Assembly (NCBI GenBank): GCA_026395055.1
Contig: JAPLZK010000003.1
Span: 237,987 to 274,353 of the forward strand
Length of the DNA: 36,367 bases
Direction: 5' to 3'
Origin: Candidatus Uhrbacteria bacterium
GTDB lineage: Bacteria; Patescibacteriota; Patescibacteriia; UBA9934; GWF2-40-263
Of this stretch, positions 15,729-22,728 are shown one piece after another (the stretch's first letter is position 1; each line of letters begins with the position of its first letter). Both the position numbers and the translations under genes were made by a program. The notes below the pieces were generated by a model, which had not been told where the DNA came from, made no database searches, and saw only the letters and a list, made by a program, of their open reading frames with translations.

Positions 15729-16229
15729 TTAAGATCGCACAACAACGAGGGCAGGTCGAATGACTCGCTCGCCGAGTTTCCATCCGCGCTGGGAAACTTC
15801 GACGATTGTGTGATCTGCCGCGTCCGCATCTTCGCGCTCGCCAACCGATTCATGCGAGTGCGGATCGAATATATCTCCGACGGCGCCGAACGATTCAACA
15901 CCAAGACCGAGTAACACACTTTCGAGTTGGTTGCGAACATGCATCATGCCTGTTACCCAATTCTCTGCCGTTGCATCGAGACCTTGTGGCTTAAACTTGA
16001 GTGCTTGATCGAAGTGATCAAGGATCGGAATGATCGACTCGGAAACGTCTTCCTTTACGATGCGGCGCATTCCGTCTTTCTCTTTCATCAAATCCTTTTT
16101 CAAATTGTCATAATCCGCAAGAGCACGTTGCCATCCGAGTTTGTATTCGTCACACTTGCCACAGTTTTCTGTTTCTTGACTCGTTGAATTTTCACCTTCA
16201 TCTGTTTTGATTTCTTCTTCATCGCTCAT
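15729..16229 (-). CDS. grpE: Nucleotide exchange factor GrpE
   Basis: GrpE releases ADP from DnaK. The 166-residue protein has an acidic N-terminus, the coiled-coil segment GWQRALADYDNLKKDLMKEKDG, the dimer core IIPILDHFDQALK and the C-terminal beta domain with FDPHSHESVGE and VIRPALVVV. A CGKC pair at about residues 23-26, before the coiled coil, is unusual and could bind metal. It begins one base after the hrcA stop, so the two are co-translated. Confidence 0.95.
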   Translation of the reverse strand: MSDEEEIKTDEGENSTSQETENCGKCDEYKLGWQRALADYDNLKKDLMKEKDGMRRIVKEDVSESIIPILDHFDQALKFKPQGLDATAENWVTGMMHVRNQLESVLLGLGVESFGAVGDIFDPHSHESVGEREDADAADHTIVEVSQRGWKLGERVIRPALVVVRS

Positions 16230-16230
16230 A

Positions 16231-16950
16231 TTATTCCTCGCTTAATTCATTGATAATTTTTGTTGCAGCCTCGAGAAGTGCAAGGTTTCTTGCGTAGTCC
16301 ATACGCATAGGCCCTACGAGTCCGAGAATTCCTCCGGCTGTGTTTGGAAAATCGTAACGGACGATGATGGTGGTCATTTGATCCCCAAACGGGTTATGGG
16401 ATCCGATAAACACTTGTGGCTCATGAGAAACACGATCAAACATGTCTGAAACGACCGCATCGAACTGGTCGACAAGTCCTGCGAGAAGTGAGACGGAATC
16501 GTGAAACTCTGGCTTTTGCATGAGGTTTGAAACCCCCGTGTAAAAACTCCAGTTTGGATCAAAGGCGACGATTGCCGTTTCTCCAGAAATTTCCATGAGA
16601 CGTTTCGCAATCGACTTCACCGCCGACTCCTTATTTTCCTCAGGTGCCATTTGTCCGAATTCTTTTTCGCTTTTTCCACCATCTCCCTGCTTGCCAGCAG
16701 GCATGGCGCCTTTCCCCAAAAGTTCCTTTAAATAAAACTGATACGCTTTTTCTGTAGGAATACGCCCAGAGGATGTATGCGCATGTCGCAAGAACCCTTC
16801 TTCTTCTAACAAACTCATTTCGTTGCGAACCGTCGCAGAGGAAATATCTAGACGATACTGTTCGACGAGATACTTTGAACCAACCGGCTCGGCGGTTTTA
16901 ATATAATCGTCGATAATGAGACGAAGGAGTTGTTGTTGGCGTGGTTCCAT
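16231..16950 (-). CDS. hrcA: Heat-inducible transcription repressor HrcA (short form)
   Basis: HrcA binds the CIRCE operator and represses chaperone genes. Seen: winged-helix start RQQQLLRLIIDDYIKTAEPVGS, ISSATVRNEMSLLEEEGFL, then HTSSGRIPTEKAYQFYL. The C-terminal part includes FIGSHNPFGDQMTTIIVRY and GILGLVGPMRMDYARNLALL. At 239 residues it is about 100 shorter than typical HrcA (about 340), with the middle domain reduced. ATG 16950 is the first codon matching the family. It is autoregulated: a CIRCE element lies 11 bases upstream. Confidence 0.92.
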   Translation of the reverse strand: MEPRQQQLLRLIIDDYIKTAEPVGSKYLVEQYRLDISSATVRNEMSLLEEEGFLRHAHTSSGRIPTEKAYQFYLKELLGKGAMPAGKQGDGGKSEKEFGQMAPEENKESAVKSIAKRLMEISGETAIVAFDPNWSFYTGVSNLMQKPEFHDSVSLLAGLVDQFDAVVSDMFDRVSHEPQVFIGSHNPFGDQMTTIIVRYDFPNTAGGILGLVGPMRMDYARNLALLEAATKIINELSEE

Positions 16951-16961
16951 ACAAAAACAAA

Positions 16962-16988
16962 TTAGCACTCTAGATTATAGAGTGCTAA
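16962..16988. promoter_or_regulatory. CIRCE operator (HrcA binding site)
   Basis: Perfect inverted repeat TTAGCACTC - nine bases - GAGTGCTAA, an exact match to the CIRCE consensus. It lies over the -10 box of the heat-shock promoter, so bound HrcA would block RNA polymerase. Confidence 0.97.
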
Positions 16989-17002
16989 CTATTTTGCGTC
17001 AA
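16974..17002 (-). promoter_or_regulatory. Promoter of the hrcA-grpE-dnaK-dnaJ cluster
   Basis: Minus strand TTGACG (16997-17002), 17-base spacer, TATAAT (16974-16979). The -10 box lies in the CIRCE spacer. The mRNA leader would be under 20 bases and lacks a Shine-Dalgarno. Confidence 0.85.
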
Positions 17003-17008
17003 GAGAAT

Positions 17009-17563
17009 TTATCCAAAGAGTCCGAAAAACTTTTTCTTTGGAGCCTGTGCCGGAGCTTGAGCTGGTGGTCGTTCAACACGCATTGTGTCATTCGATCCAG
17101 ACATCGGACTTACCACTTTCATCTGCGCGTCTTGTGCCGCTCGAATCTGTTCTCGCGTTAAGACGGGCATCTCTCTTGCGTTCTGACTCATTGGTGCAAC
17201 TTCTGCAGGCTTTGGCGCTGTGTCCCCGCGATCAACGGCCGCACGCCCTTCAACCATTTCTGCGTTCGCCTGCAACATTTCTTTGGCGAGCTGTGCCTTA
17301 TCTGCCGCTGACATTTCCATGAAAGACTTTCCTGGCGAACCAGATACAGCGATTTCTTGCGCCATATGACGTGCCGCATCCATTTGAGGAAGTTCTGCAG
17401 TTTTTATTCCCGCTTCCTTTTGCTCACGAGCTTTTGTTGCTGCCGCTTTCAATTCTGCCAATTTTTCATAATTTGGTTGCGGTCTTGGTTTTTCCGCGGA
17501 TTTTGCTGGAGACGGAATGGCATCAAATTTCCCTGCGTTTTCTGGATTATAAGGTGTTGGCAT
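17009..17563 (-). CDS. Low-complexity Ala/Pro/Lys-rich protein, unknown function
   Basis: 184 residues, rich in Ala, Pro, Lys, Glu and Met, with a predicted helical middle (AELKAAATKAREQKEAG and ADKAQLAKEMLQANAEM) and a Pro/Ala-rich tail. It ends KKKFFGLFG, a basic-hydrophobic end that might touch the membrane. No signal peptide or recognised domain. It has its own promoter but no Shine-Dalgarno, and it sits just upstream of the hrcA promoter. Confidence 0.6.
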   Translation of the reverse strand: MPTPYNPENAGKFDAIPSPAKSAEKPRPQPNYEKLAELKAAATKAREQKEAGIKTAELPQMDAARHMAQEIAVSGSPGKSFMEMSAADKAQLAKEMLQANAEMVEGRAAVDRGDTAPKPAEVAPMSQNAREMPVLTREQIRAAQDAQMKVVSPMSGSNDTMRVERPPAQAPAQAPKKKFFGLFG

Positions 17564-17589
17564 AAAGGTGATTACGAAATTTACTCTCT

Positions 17590-17618
17590 ATAATAGCAGA
17601 AATTCCTTAAAAAATCAA
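17590..17618 (-). promoter_or_regulatory. Promoter of the Ala/Pro-rich protein gene
   Basis: Minus strand TTGATT (17613-17618), 17-base spacer, TATTAT (17590-17595) preceded by TG(C). Confidence 0.6.
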
Positions 17619-17624
17619 GTGGAA

Positions 17625-18167
17625 TCAGCTACGACCCATGTGACACACGCGCAGAGAAGAAACAGCAAACAGATCTGGTGAAACATGCTCATTTGTTCTT
17701 GCATTCACCGTTGCACACAAACAAAGTTCCTCTTGAAGCAAATAATCTGGCGCTTCTGCATGTACGTGCAAAATTTGTTCAAGTTCTGCTTGTGTCACAT
17801 GCTTTGCAATCCATTCATTCAAAATGACAATGCGATCACCATGTTCGACAGGTAAAAGCATGGGCTCAGACGATTCGATCTTATGCACTTCCCCCGCTGC
17901 CCCATCGAAAAGATATAAATAATCCTCTTCTGATTTATGCAAACAAGCACACATCTCTTCGCTGGGCCAGGTAAAGATTTTTGCAATCGACAACGGTTGA
18001 TGCGAGATTCCACCTGAGACACGCTCCATGCTTCGCTTTGTTTCTGCAACCTGTTGCATCCACGATTCCATAAGGAGGCAAATAGATCGCTCAACATCAA
18101 AATACGGACTCACGCGCGCGCGAGTGAGTAGGTTAGAAAGTTGTACGTCTCGCGTAAGGAATGACAT
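17625..18167 (-). CDS. Unknown protein, possibly a degenerate PP2C-like domain
   Basis: 180 residues. The C-terminal half has the rhythm of PP2C/SpoIIE phosphatases: YLYLFDGAAGEVHKIE, then GDRIVILNEWIAKHVTQAELEQIL, then SPDLFAVSSLRV. The usual catalytic aspartates (DG, DN) are replaced, so catalysis is unlikely and the match is tentative. It starts three bases after the antiporter stop and is probably translationally coupled to it. It could be a regulatory partner of the antiporter, which is inference from position. Confidence 0.5.
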   Translation of the reverse strand: MSFLTRDVQLSNLLTRARVSPYFDVERSICLLMESWMQQVAETKRSMERVSGGISHQPLSIAKIFTWPSEEMCACLHKSEEDYLYLFDGAAGEVHKIESSEPMLLPVEHGDRIVILNEWIAKHVTQAELEQILHVHAEAPDYLLQEELCLCATVNARTNEHVSPDLFAVSSLRVCHMGRS

Positions 18168-18170
18168 AGC

Positions 18171-19835
18171 TCAATTTAAAATAGGGTGTTCATGCAATTT
18201 CTTCCAGACCACTTTGTTCAATTTTGTTTTCTCCAAGAGCTCTGACATCTTTTTTCCACTCAAGATACTTGGAACAATCACATACGACGCACCAAGATCA
18301 TAACATCGATCCGCTTCTTCATGTGTACGCGCAGAAACGATAATGGTACCGGAATACTTTTTCGATCGAAGAAACGTGAGCATGGTCGAGCTGATTGCGA
18401 CGTCAGGAATGGTCGAGATGATCAGTTTTGCTTTGTCGGTTTGCACATCATCAAGAAAATTCTCATCTCCCGCATCACCATACACACTCGAGATGCCGCA
18501 CTCCGCGAGTTCGTAAATGACTTGCGGATCAAAATCAATCACTGAAAATGTTTTCTTCATCTTTTGAATCGTGTCGAGAAGTGCAGAACCTGTTCTATGA
18601 AATCCAAACAGAAGTGTATGAACGGGTTTATGAACCTTTTTCATCTCAACATCTAGAACATGCTTTGGTTCGAGCCAACGAAAGACGGGATGGATCGCAT
18701 CAAAAATTCTTTCATTATGCTCGATCAAGAATGAACTGCCCGCGATTGTCAGCAATCCAACAACCGTAACTAGCCCAAGAATTTCTGGAGGCAAATGTCC
18801 GCTCGCAATTCCTGCCCCAATAATGATAAAAGAAAACTCTGAGATCTGTGCAACGGTTGTTCCTGCAAGAAAACCCGTACGAGGATGATACCCAAGCAAT
18901 CGCATAACAATCATGACGATGAGCGGATTTCCAATCAAGATAAACAACGTGAAACAAACAATCGGCAACGCCATGCTTGAAAGACCCGCAAGATGAAATT
19001 GTGTACCAAGAACAATGAAGAACAAAATGAGAAAAAAGTCTCGGAGCGGACGAATACGCGTGGTGATCTCTCGTTGATAGAACGATCCCGAGAGTGTGAT
19101 TCCAGCAATAAGTGCGCCGAGTTCAATCCCAAAGCCTAATCTCGAAAGAAAAAGTGCAATCGCAAAACACCAACCGATCGCAAACACAAATAATAATTCT
19201 TGCGACTTCGCAACGTAGTTGAGGATCGGCGGCAACACCTTCGTCGAGACGAGCCACAAACATGGGACAAGAAGAATGGCTTTCAAAAGCGAGCCCACGA
19301 AGACTTGTTCAAGCGGCGCGCCCGTTTTCATGGCGTTTAATCCAAGCAAGATGATCATGGCGATGAAATCTTGGACAAGAAGGAACCCGATACTAATTCG
19401 ACCATACAATGAGTCCGTATCTTCTTTGTCTGTCAAAAACTTTACGACAATGATCGTGGACGCGAAGGTAAATGCAGCGGAGAGATATAAACTCGTGATA
19501 GGTGAAAATCCGAGAAGCAAACTTACGCCGAATCCGAGAATGGTTGTAAAGATGACTTGTCCGACACCTGTTGCAAATGAAACGCCCCCAACATCCTTCA
19601 CATTTCGCCAGTTCAACCCAAGCCCAACCGTAAACAACAAAAACGCCACGCCGATTTGCGACATGACTTGAAAAACGTCTGAACTTTTTGTGAGAGCGAG
19701 GAGACTTGGACCAATGACAACACCTGTAATGATGTAACCGAGGATGAGCGGAAGTTTGAGACGGTGAATCAACATCGATGCAGCAGCGACGATGATGAAG
19801 ACAATTCCAATTTCAAAGAAGAGTTGTTCGAGCAT
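18171..19835 (-). CDS. Kef-type monovalent cation/proton antiporter with RCK domain
   Basis: 554 residues of the CPA2 family. About 12 membrane helices (residues 5-380) start with LKLPLILGYIITGVVIGPSLL. A TrkA-N/RCK nucleotide-binding domain follows (about 405-540): HTLLFGFHRTGSALLDTI stands in place of GxGxxG, then SVIDFDPQV and SSVYGDAGDENFL. Likely a potassium or sodium efflux antiporter gated by a nucleotide. There is no Shine-Dalgarno; an extended -10 box ends six bases before ATG, so the mRNA should be leaderless. It is co-transcribed with the downstream unknown gene at 17625. Confidence 0.88.
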   Translation of the reverse strand: MLEQLFFEIGIVFIIVAAASMLIHRLKLPLILGYIITGVVIGPSLLALTKSSDVFQVMSQIGVAFLLFTVGLGLNWRNVKDVGGVSFATGVGQVIFTTILGFGVSLLLGFSPITSLYLSAAFTFASTIIVVKFLTDKEDTDSLYGRISIGFLLVQDFIAMIILLGLNAMKTGAPLEQVFVGSLLKAILLVPCLWLVSTKVLPPILNYVAKSQELLFVFAIGWCFAIALFLSRLGFGIELGALIAGITLSGSFYQREITTRIRPLRDFFLILFFIVLGTQFHLAGLSSMALPIVCFTLFILIGNPLIVMIVMRLLGYHPRTGFLAGTTVAQISEFSFIIIGAGIASGHLPPEILGLVTVVGLLTIAGSSFLIEHNERIFDAIHPVFRWLEPKHVLDVEMKKVHKPVHTLLFGFHRTGSALLDTIQKMKKTFSVIDFDPQVIYELAECGISSVYGDAGDENFLDDVQTDKAKLIISTIPDVAISSTMLTFLRSKKYSGTIIVSARTHEEADRCYDLGASYVIVPSILSGKKMSELLEKTKLNKVVWKKLHEHPILN

Positions 19836-19841
19836 GAGAGA

Positions 19842-19850
19842 AGTATAACA
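19842..19850 (-). promoter_or_regulatory. Extended -10 promoter of the antiporter gene (leaderless)
   Basis: Minus strand TGTTATACT; TATACT (19842-19847) ends six bases before ATG 19835. No -35 hexamer; the -35 position falls in the adjoining terminator palindrome. Confidence 0.6.
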
Positions 19851-19851
19851 T

Positions 19852-19879
19852 AAAACCGTTCGCGATCGCGAACGGTTTT
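19852..19879. terminator. Perfect 28-bp palindromic bidirectional terminator
   Basis: Self-complementary from 19852 to 19879 (AAAACCGTTCGCGA and complement) with T-runs on both strands. It ends the COG4705 gene and lies directly against the antiporter promoter. Confidence 0.85.
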
Positions 19880-19883
19880 TGCA

Positions 19884-20672
19884 TTAGACAATCTTTTTCA
19901 CAACATCCTTCTTTGTCTTCGACAAATAAATCACCACTGCAAGGATTGCGATCAGGAACAGGGCGCTCGTCATCGTTGTTCCAAGCCCTAGTCCGCCATC
20001 GCTCTTGTCTTGCGAAAGTAAATCGCCAATAGATGCACCGAGTGGACGCGTGAGAATGTAAGCGATCCAGAACGAAAGCACTGCGTTGAGTTTAAATTGT
20101 TTATGGGCGATCGTTACGATACCAATGATCGCAAGGAACATCACGGCCGAGAGCGCATAGCCAACATCCAGCTTCTCCGCAACCAAATCCCCTGCCGCGG
20201 TTCCGAGTGCGAAGGTAAAAAGAATGGCGAGCCAATAAAACATCTCACGTTTGGTTGTAACGATGCTGTGAATCGATAATGTTTTCTCGCTGTTGAACCA
20301 CGCAAAGAATGTAATCGCAAGCGCAATCGCGAACACAATCGTCGTTGTTTCGAGAGACACACCGAAGTTGTCGGTCAAGTTATCTGTAATGAGTGTTCCG
20401 ACAATGCTGAGAAGAACAACTGCAAGCCAATAAATGCCGGGAACATATTTCTTGGATCGGAACTGAGCAACGAGCACCGCAATCAGGATCGCTCCCATGA
20501 TGTATGTTGTATTTGTGAGGCCGTACCCGAGCGCGCCGTTTAAATAATCCGCCGCGGTTTCTCCAACAGTCGTACAAAGAATCTTGATGATCCAAAAATA
20601 CAATGTCACTTCCGGGACTTTATTCGCAAAACCAATTCCGTGCTCCTGAAACCATTTTTTGATGAATTGCAT
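19884..20672 (-). CDS. COG4705-type multi-pass membrane protein
   Basis: 262 residues with about eight membrane helices. The segments NKVPEVTLYFWIIKILCTTVGETAADYLN, FWIAYILTRPLGASIGDLL and GLGLGTTMTSALFL match my memory of the uncharacterised COG4705 membrane-anchored family. The TVGETAADYLN and PLGASIGDLL halves suggest an internal repeat. Function unknown; polar residues in helices (E, D, T) hint at ion transport. A short GAGG lies four bases before ATG. Confidence 0.75.
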   Translation of the reverse strand: MQFIKKWFQEHGIGFANKVPEVTLYFWIIKILCTTVGETAADYLNGALGYGLTNTTYIMGAILIAVLVAQFRSKKYVPGIYWLAVVLLSIVGTLITDNLTDNFGVSLETTTIVFAIALAITFFAWFNSEKTLSIHSIVTTKREMFYWLAILFTFALGTAAGDLVAEKLDVGYALSAVMFLAIIGIVTIAHKQFKLNAVLSFWIAYILTRPLGASIGDLLSQDKSDGGLGLGTTMTSALFLIAILAVVIYLSKTKKDVVKKIV

Positions 20673-20690
20673 AAAGCCTCAATATTAGAG

Positions 20691-20719
20691 ATAAAGATTG
20701 TCTTAATCTTAACATGTTC
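20691..20719 (-). promoter_or_regulatory. Candidate promoter of the COG4705 gene
   Basis: Minus strand TTAAGA, about 17 bases, TCTAAT, shortly before the ATG at 20672. Both boxes are imperfect. Confidence 0.4.
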
Positions 20720-20750
20720 GCCGTACACGTAAAAATACATCGTTGCAAAA

Positions 20751-20785
20751 ACAAAAACATTCAGGCATGTGCCTGGATGTTTTTG
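20751..20785. terminator. Hairpin terminator flanking the tRNA 3' fragment
   Basis: Stem 57-67 with 70-80 (20757-20767, 20770-20780), A-run before and T-run after. It resembles the terminator after tRNA-Glu at 21081 when inverted, and so belongs to the same inverted duplication. Confidence 0.7.
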
Positions 20786-20808
20786 GTGACCCCACGGAGA
20801 ATCGAACT
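20784..20808 (-). pseudogene. Inverted 3' fragment of tRNA-Glu
   Basis: A 25-base perfect inverted copy of tRNA-Glu positions 21053-21077: T-loop, 3' half of the T-stem, acceptor strand and CCA. The rest of a tRNA is absent upstream on this strand (the neighbouring bases do not complete the T-stem), so it cannot be a working tRNA. It could be the remnant of a second tRNA gene or an attachment-site scar. Confidence 0.8.
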
Positions 20809-20809
20809 A

Positions 20810-20836
20810 TTGATTGTTTTTCCATTTATTGATAAT
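20810..20836 (+). promoter_or_regulatory. Weak candidate promoter for tRNA-Glu
   Basis: TTGATT (20810-20815), 15-base spacer, GATAAT (20831-20836). If used, the tRNA precursor would have a long 5' leader containing the palindromic element. Confidence 0.35.
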
Positions 20837-20875
20837 CTTTTGCCGAAACACATCGCACACGCAAATACATCGCGT

Positions 20876-21002
20876 GCACAAACTTTCAAAATTGCGTGCA
20901 AAATCGGCGCAGCCCGAGCACCGCAAGCGAGATGGGCAGATAGCCCTTCGAGTGCGGAGCGCAGAGGCAAGTCGATTTGGCACCAATTTTGGAAGTTTGT
21001 GC
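20876..21002. repeat. 127-bp palindromic element abutting tRNA-Glu
   Basis: Outer arms GCACAAACTT..CAAAATTG (20876-20894) and complement (20984-21002) match with one mismatch. Pairing continues inward (GTGC/GCAC, AAATCG/CGATTT, CCGCA/TGCGG, GGGC-AGATA-GCCC), so the whole unit can fold into one long hairpin. It ends at the base before tRNA position 1 and carries no gene. It looks like a MITE- or REP-type element. Confidence 0.75.
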
Positions 21003-21077
21003 GGCCTCATCGTCTAACGGTTAGGACAGCAGGTTCTCATCCTGTAAATCGGAGTTCGATTCTCCGTGGGGTCACCA
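21003..21077 (+). tRNA. tRNA-Glu (anticodon CTC)
   Basis: Complete cloverleaf with CCA encoded. Acceptor GGCCTCA pairs with TGGGGTC (two wobbles). The D-arm is GTC/GAC. The anticodon stem is GCAGG/CCTGT with loop TTCTCAT and anticodon CTC at 21036-21038. The T-arm is CGGAG/CTCCG with loop TTCGATT. It reads GAG codons. Confidence 0.95.
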
Positions 21078-21080
21078 AAA

Positions 21081-21111
21081 ACACTCAGCGCATGCTGAGT
21101 GTTTTTGTTTT
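21081..21111 (+). terminator. Terminator of tRNA-Glu
   Basis: Stem ACACTCAGC/GCTGAGTGT (21081-21089 with 21094-21102) followed by TTTTTGTTTT. Confidence 0.88.
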
Positions 21112-21118
21112 GACCAAA

Positions 21119-21148
21119 CAAAAAACCGAGTTGCGTCTGCAATCTCGG
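21119..21148 (-). terminator. Terminator of the four-gene unknown operon
   Basis: Stem CCGAG.TGC/GCA..CTCGG (21126-21147) followed on the minus strand by TTTTTTG. The adjacent TGA at 21149-21151 ends an open frame that continues, after a TAG, from the gene at 21254. Confidence 0.75.
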
Positions 21149-21253
21149 TCAAGATTCTTTGCGTTCAATCCCGATCACGTAAAGTGTCATGTTGACCACA
21201 TCGATTTTGCCTCTGTTCTTATCACACTGAAAAGTGACGCGAATGTGATCCTT
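21149..21253 (-). other. Open 35-codon extension behind an in-frame TAG
   Basis: After the TAG of the gene at 21254-21577 the same frame stays open for about 34 codons (reading KDHIRVTFQCDKNRGK...VVNMTLYVIGIERKES) to a TGA touching the operon terminator. No start codon with a ribosome site is visible for a separate gene; a 13-codon ATG frame lies at its end. It may be a 3' UTR, a readthrough extension or a gene recently cut by a nonsense mutation. TAG ends other genes here, so the code is not changed. Confidence 0.35.
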
Positions 21254-21577
21254 CTAGGCTCGTTGAAGGCTTCGGAGCTTTTTCAGGGCATCTTCTGCAT
21301 CAACAAAGCCTGTATCTTCCAGATCTCCATTGCGAAACTTCATCGTAAGTCCGAATCCGAATTTCTCCATGCGGCCAACCCACTCCGCGAGCGAAATCGG
21401 CAAGCGCCAATACTGGTGGAACTCTGGATCATCGGATCGAATCCAATTCAGGTGCTCTGCACATGGGCGACAAGATTTGGGAATGAGCAACGCAAGCTGC
21501 ATCGCCACATCTTCCCACTGCTTTTTCAGAGCGGCTTCCGCAGCTCGTTTACGAGCAACTTCTTCTGGAATGTTCAC
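21254..21577 (-). CDS. Small soluble protein, unknown, last gene of the operon
   Basis: 107 residues. Helical N-terminus (EEVARKRAAEAALKKQWEDVAMQLALLI), two cysteines in KSCRPCAEHLNW, and a C-terminal part with WVGRMEKFGFGLTMKFRNGDLEDTGFVDAEDALKKL. The start is GTG 21577 with AAGGAGG just upstream, overlapping the previous stop by 4 bp (GTGA). No family recognised. See the entry at 21149 for the open extension after its TAG. Confidence 0.6.
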   Translation of the reverse strand: MNIPEEVARKRAAEAALKKQWEDVAMQLALLIPKSCRPCAEHLNWIRSDDPEFHQYWRLPISLAEWVGRMEKFGFGLTMKFRNGDLEDTGFVDAEDALKKLRSLQRA

Positions 21578-21825
21578 GGAGCCTCCTTCTGCTTCGCCTT
21601 GTCATGCGCCGCTTTCAGTTTGTAGAGCGCGTTCCCGCAGGAAAGCGTCATGTCAACCTTTGTTGGATGCGCACTCATGCAGTCCGTAACCGCAGAGCAC
21701 ATGCGCATTTGTTCAGTCATGGGATCCATCCCGCGCGCGTACCAGCCAAAACCGAGTCCAATTGCGCCGGCAATGATTGCTTCGACGACGGCGAACGTAA
21801 TCCGTTTCTTCCATTCTGGATTCAT
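21574..21825 (-). CDS. Small single-pass membrane protein, unknown
   Basis: 83 residues with one hydrophobic helix (about 10-32, FAVVEAIIAGAIGLGFGW) and a short outer or inner domain holding two cysteines (RMCSAVTDCMSAHP) and a third in TLSCGNALYK. ATG 21825 has AGGAGG five bases upstream. Third gene of the minus-strand operon. No family recognised. Confidence 0.6.
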   Translation of the reverse strand: MNPEWKKRITFAVVEAIIAGAIGLGFGWYARGMDPMTEQMRMCSAVTDCMSAHPTKVDMTLSCGNALYKLKAAHDKAKQKEAP

Positions 21826-21845
21826 CTTTTCCTCCTGTTGTGAAA

Positions 21846-22058
21846 TTAGTCGTTGTGATGCGTCAACACCTGTGGAGACGCATCCCATTCGATAACCTTG
21901 ATCGTCACCTCGTTCGGATAATGATCAAGATCATAGATGATTGCGGCCGTGTGCTTATTTTCTTCCAACGTACGCAACAATGCGATTGCTTCTTCTTGCG
22001 TTGGTGCAAGCACGGATGCGTGACCAATCCCAGCAAAGAAAAGAAAAATCTTGTTCAC
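21846..22058 (-). CDS. Very small protein, unknown
   Basis: 70 residues with hydrophobic start NKIFLFFAGIGHASVLAPTQEEAIALL and a soluble tail. GTG 22058 was preferred because GGGAGG lies just upstream with the same geometry as the neighbour at 21577; the longer frame starts 15 bases earlier without a site. Second gene of the operon. No family recognised. Confidence 0.5.
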   Translation of the reverse strand: MNKIFLFFAGIGHASVLAPTQEEAIALLRTLEENKHTAAIIYDLDHYPNEVTIKVIEWDASPQVLTHHND

Positions 22059-22123
22059 GATCCCTCCCATCACATTCTGTGTTCAATCACCTACGGAATT
22101 TCCGTATGCAATCGACACGTCCG

Positions 22124-22642
22124 TTAGATCTCACCTTCTTTCACATTGATCCCATTCACACGCATACAGAGCGGATGGTCGAGATCATTCGAGGTGATCA
22201 TCATGACCTCCCCGCTTTCGAACTCGAGGAACACGTTCCCCGTTTCACCGATCTCAATGAGCGAGAGTGTTTTTCCTGCGTACTGTTCTTCTGTTCGGGC
22301 CATGAAAGCCAGAATCCGATCAGTACGCTCCTCGAACGCACGTGAAAACAGAAGTGTCGGAAAACTTGGTGCATGGATTGGCAACTCGACAGGTCTCCCA
22401 AAACACGTTGTGGATACACCATCCACGCGAATCGGAGTGTTTCCGTATTGGCCAAAGTCGAGGTACGTTCCGTCAGAAAAGCGAAGATGGAACGTGATGC
22501 CGCCACTTGCGATCATCACTCCAACACACATCTTCCCCACGTGGCGATCATTCAGAACCTTTTGATAAGCCTGACGTGCCCCAAGAGGAACAGGTTCTGA
22601 AACAGCTGGCTTTGCTCGAGAAAAAATCCTGGACAGATTCAT
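22124..22642 (-). CDS. Unknown protein, first gene of a four-gene operon
   Basis: 172 residues, soluble, mainly beta by eye: KMCVGVMIASGGITFHLRFSDGTYLDFGQYG, then a helical segment and a second beta-rich part SLIEIGETGNVFLEFESGEVMMITSNDLDHPLCMRVNG. The two halves could be related barrels. ATG 22642 has AAAGGAG six bases upstream. No family recognised. It is transcribed from the promoter at 22729. Confidence 0.6.
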   Translation of the reverse strand: MNLSRIFSRAKPAVSEPVPLGARQAYQKVLNDRHVGKMCVGVMIASGGITFHLRFSDGTYLDFGQYGNTPIRVDGVSTTCFGRPVELPIHAPSFPTLLFSRAFEERTDRILAFMARTEEQYAGKTLSLIEIGETGNVFLEFESGEVMMITSNDLDHPLCMRVNGINVKEGEI

Positions 22643-22661
22643 GCCCGACTCCTTTCCGCGC

Positions 22662-22676
22662 ATTGCGCGGTGAAAT
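22662..22676 (-). promoter_or_regulatory. GC hairpin in the operon leader
   Basis: CCGCGC-AAT-GCGCGG lies about ten bases before the ribosome site of the gene at 22642, within a leader of about 80 bases. It could tune translation or protect the mRNA 5' end. Confidence 0.4.
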
Positions 22677-22728
22677 ACATTCATCTCATCGTGAAAAGAT
22701 TGAAATAATCCTCACGACAGGACGACGG

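Noticed and set aside
20714-21625. A 303-codon plus-strand frame
   Set aside because: It runs through the tRNA, the palindromic element and several terminators, and is antisense to a supported gene.
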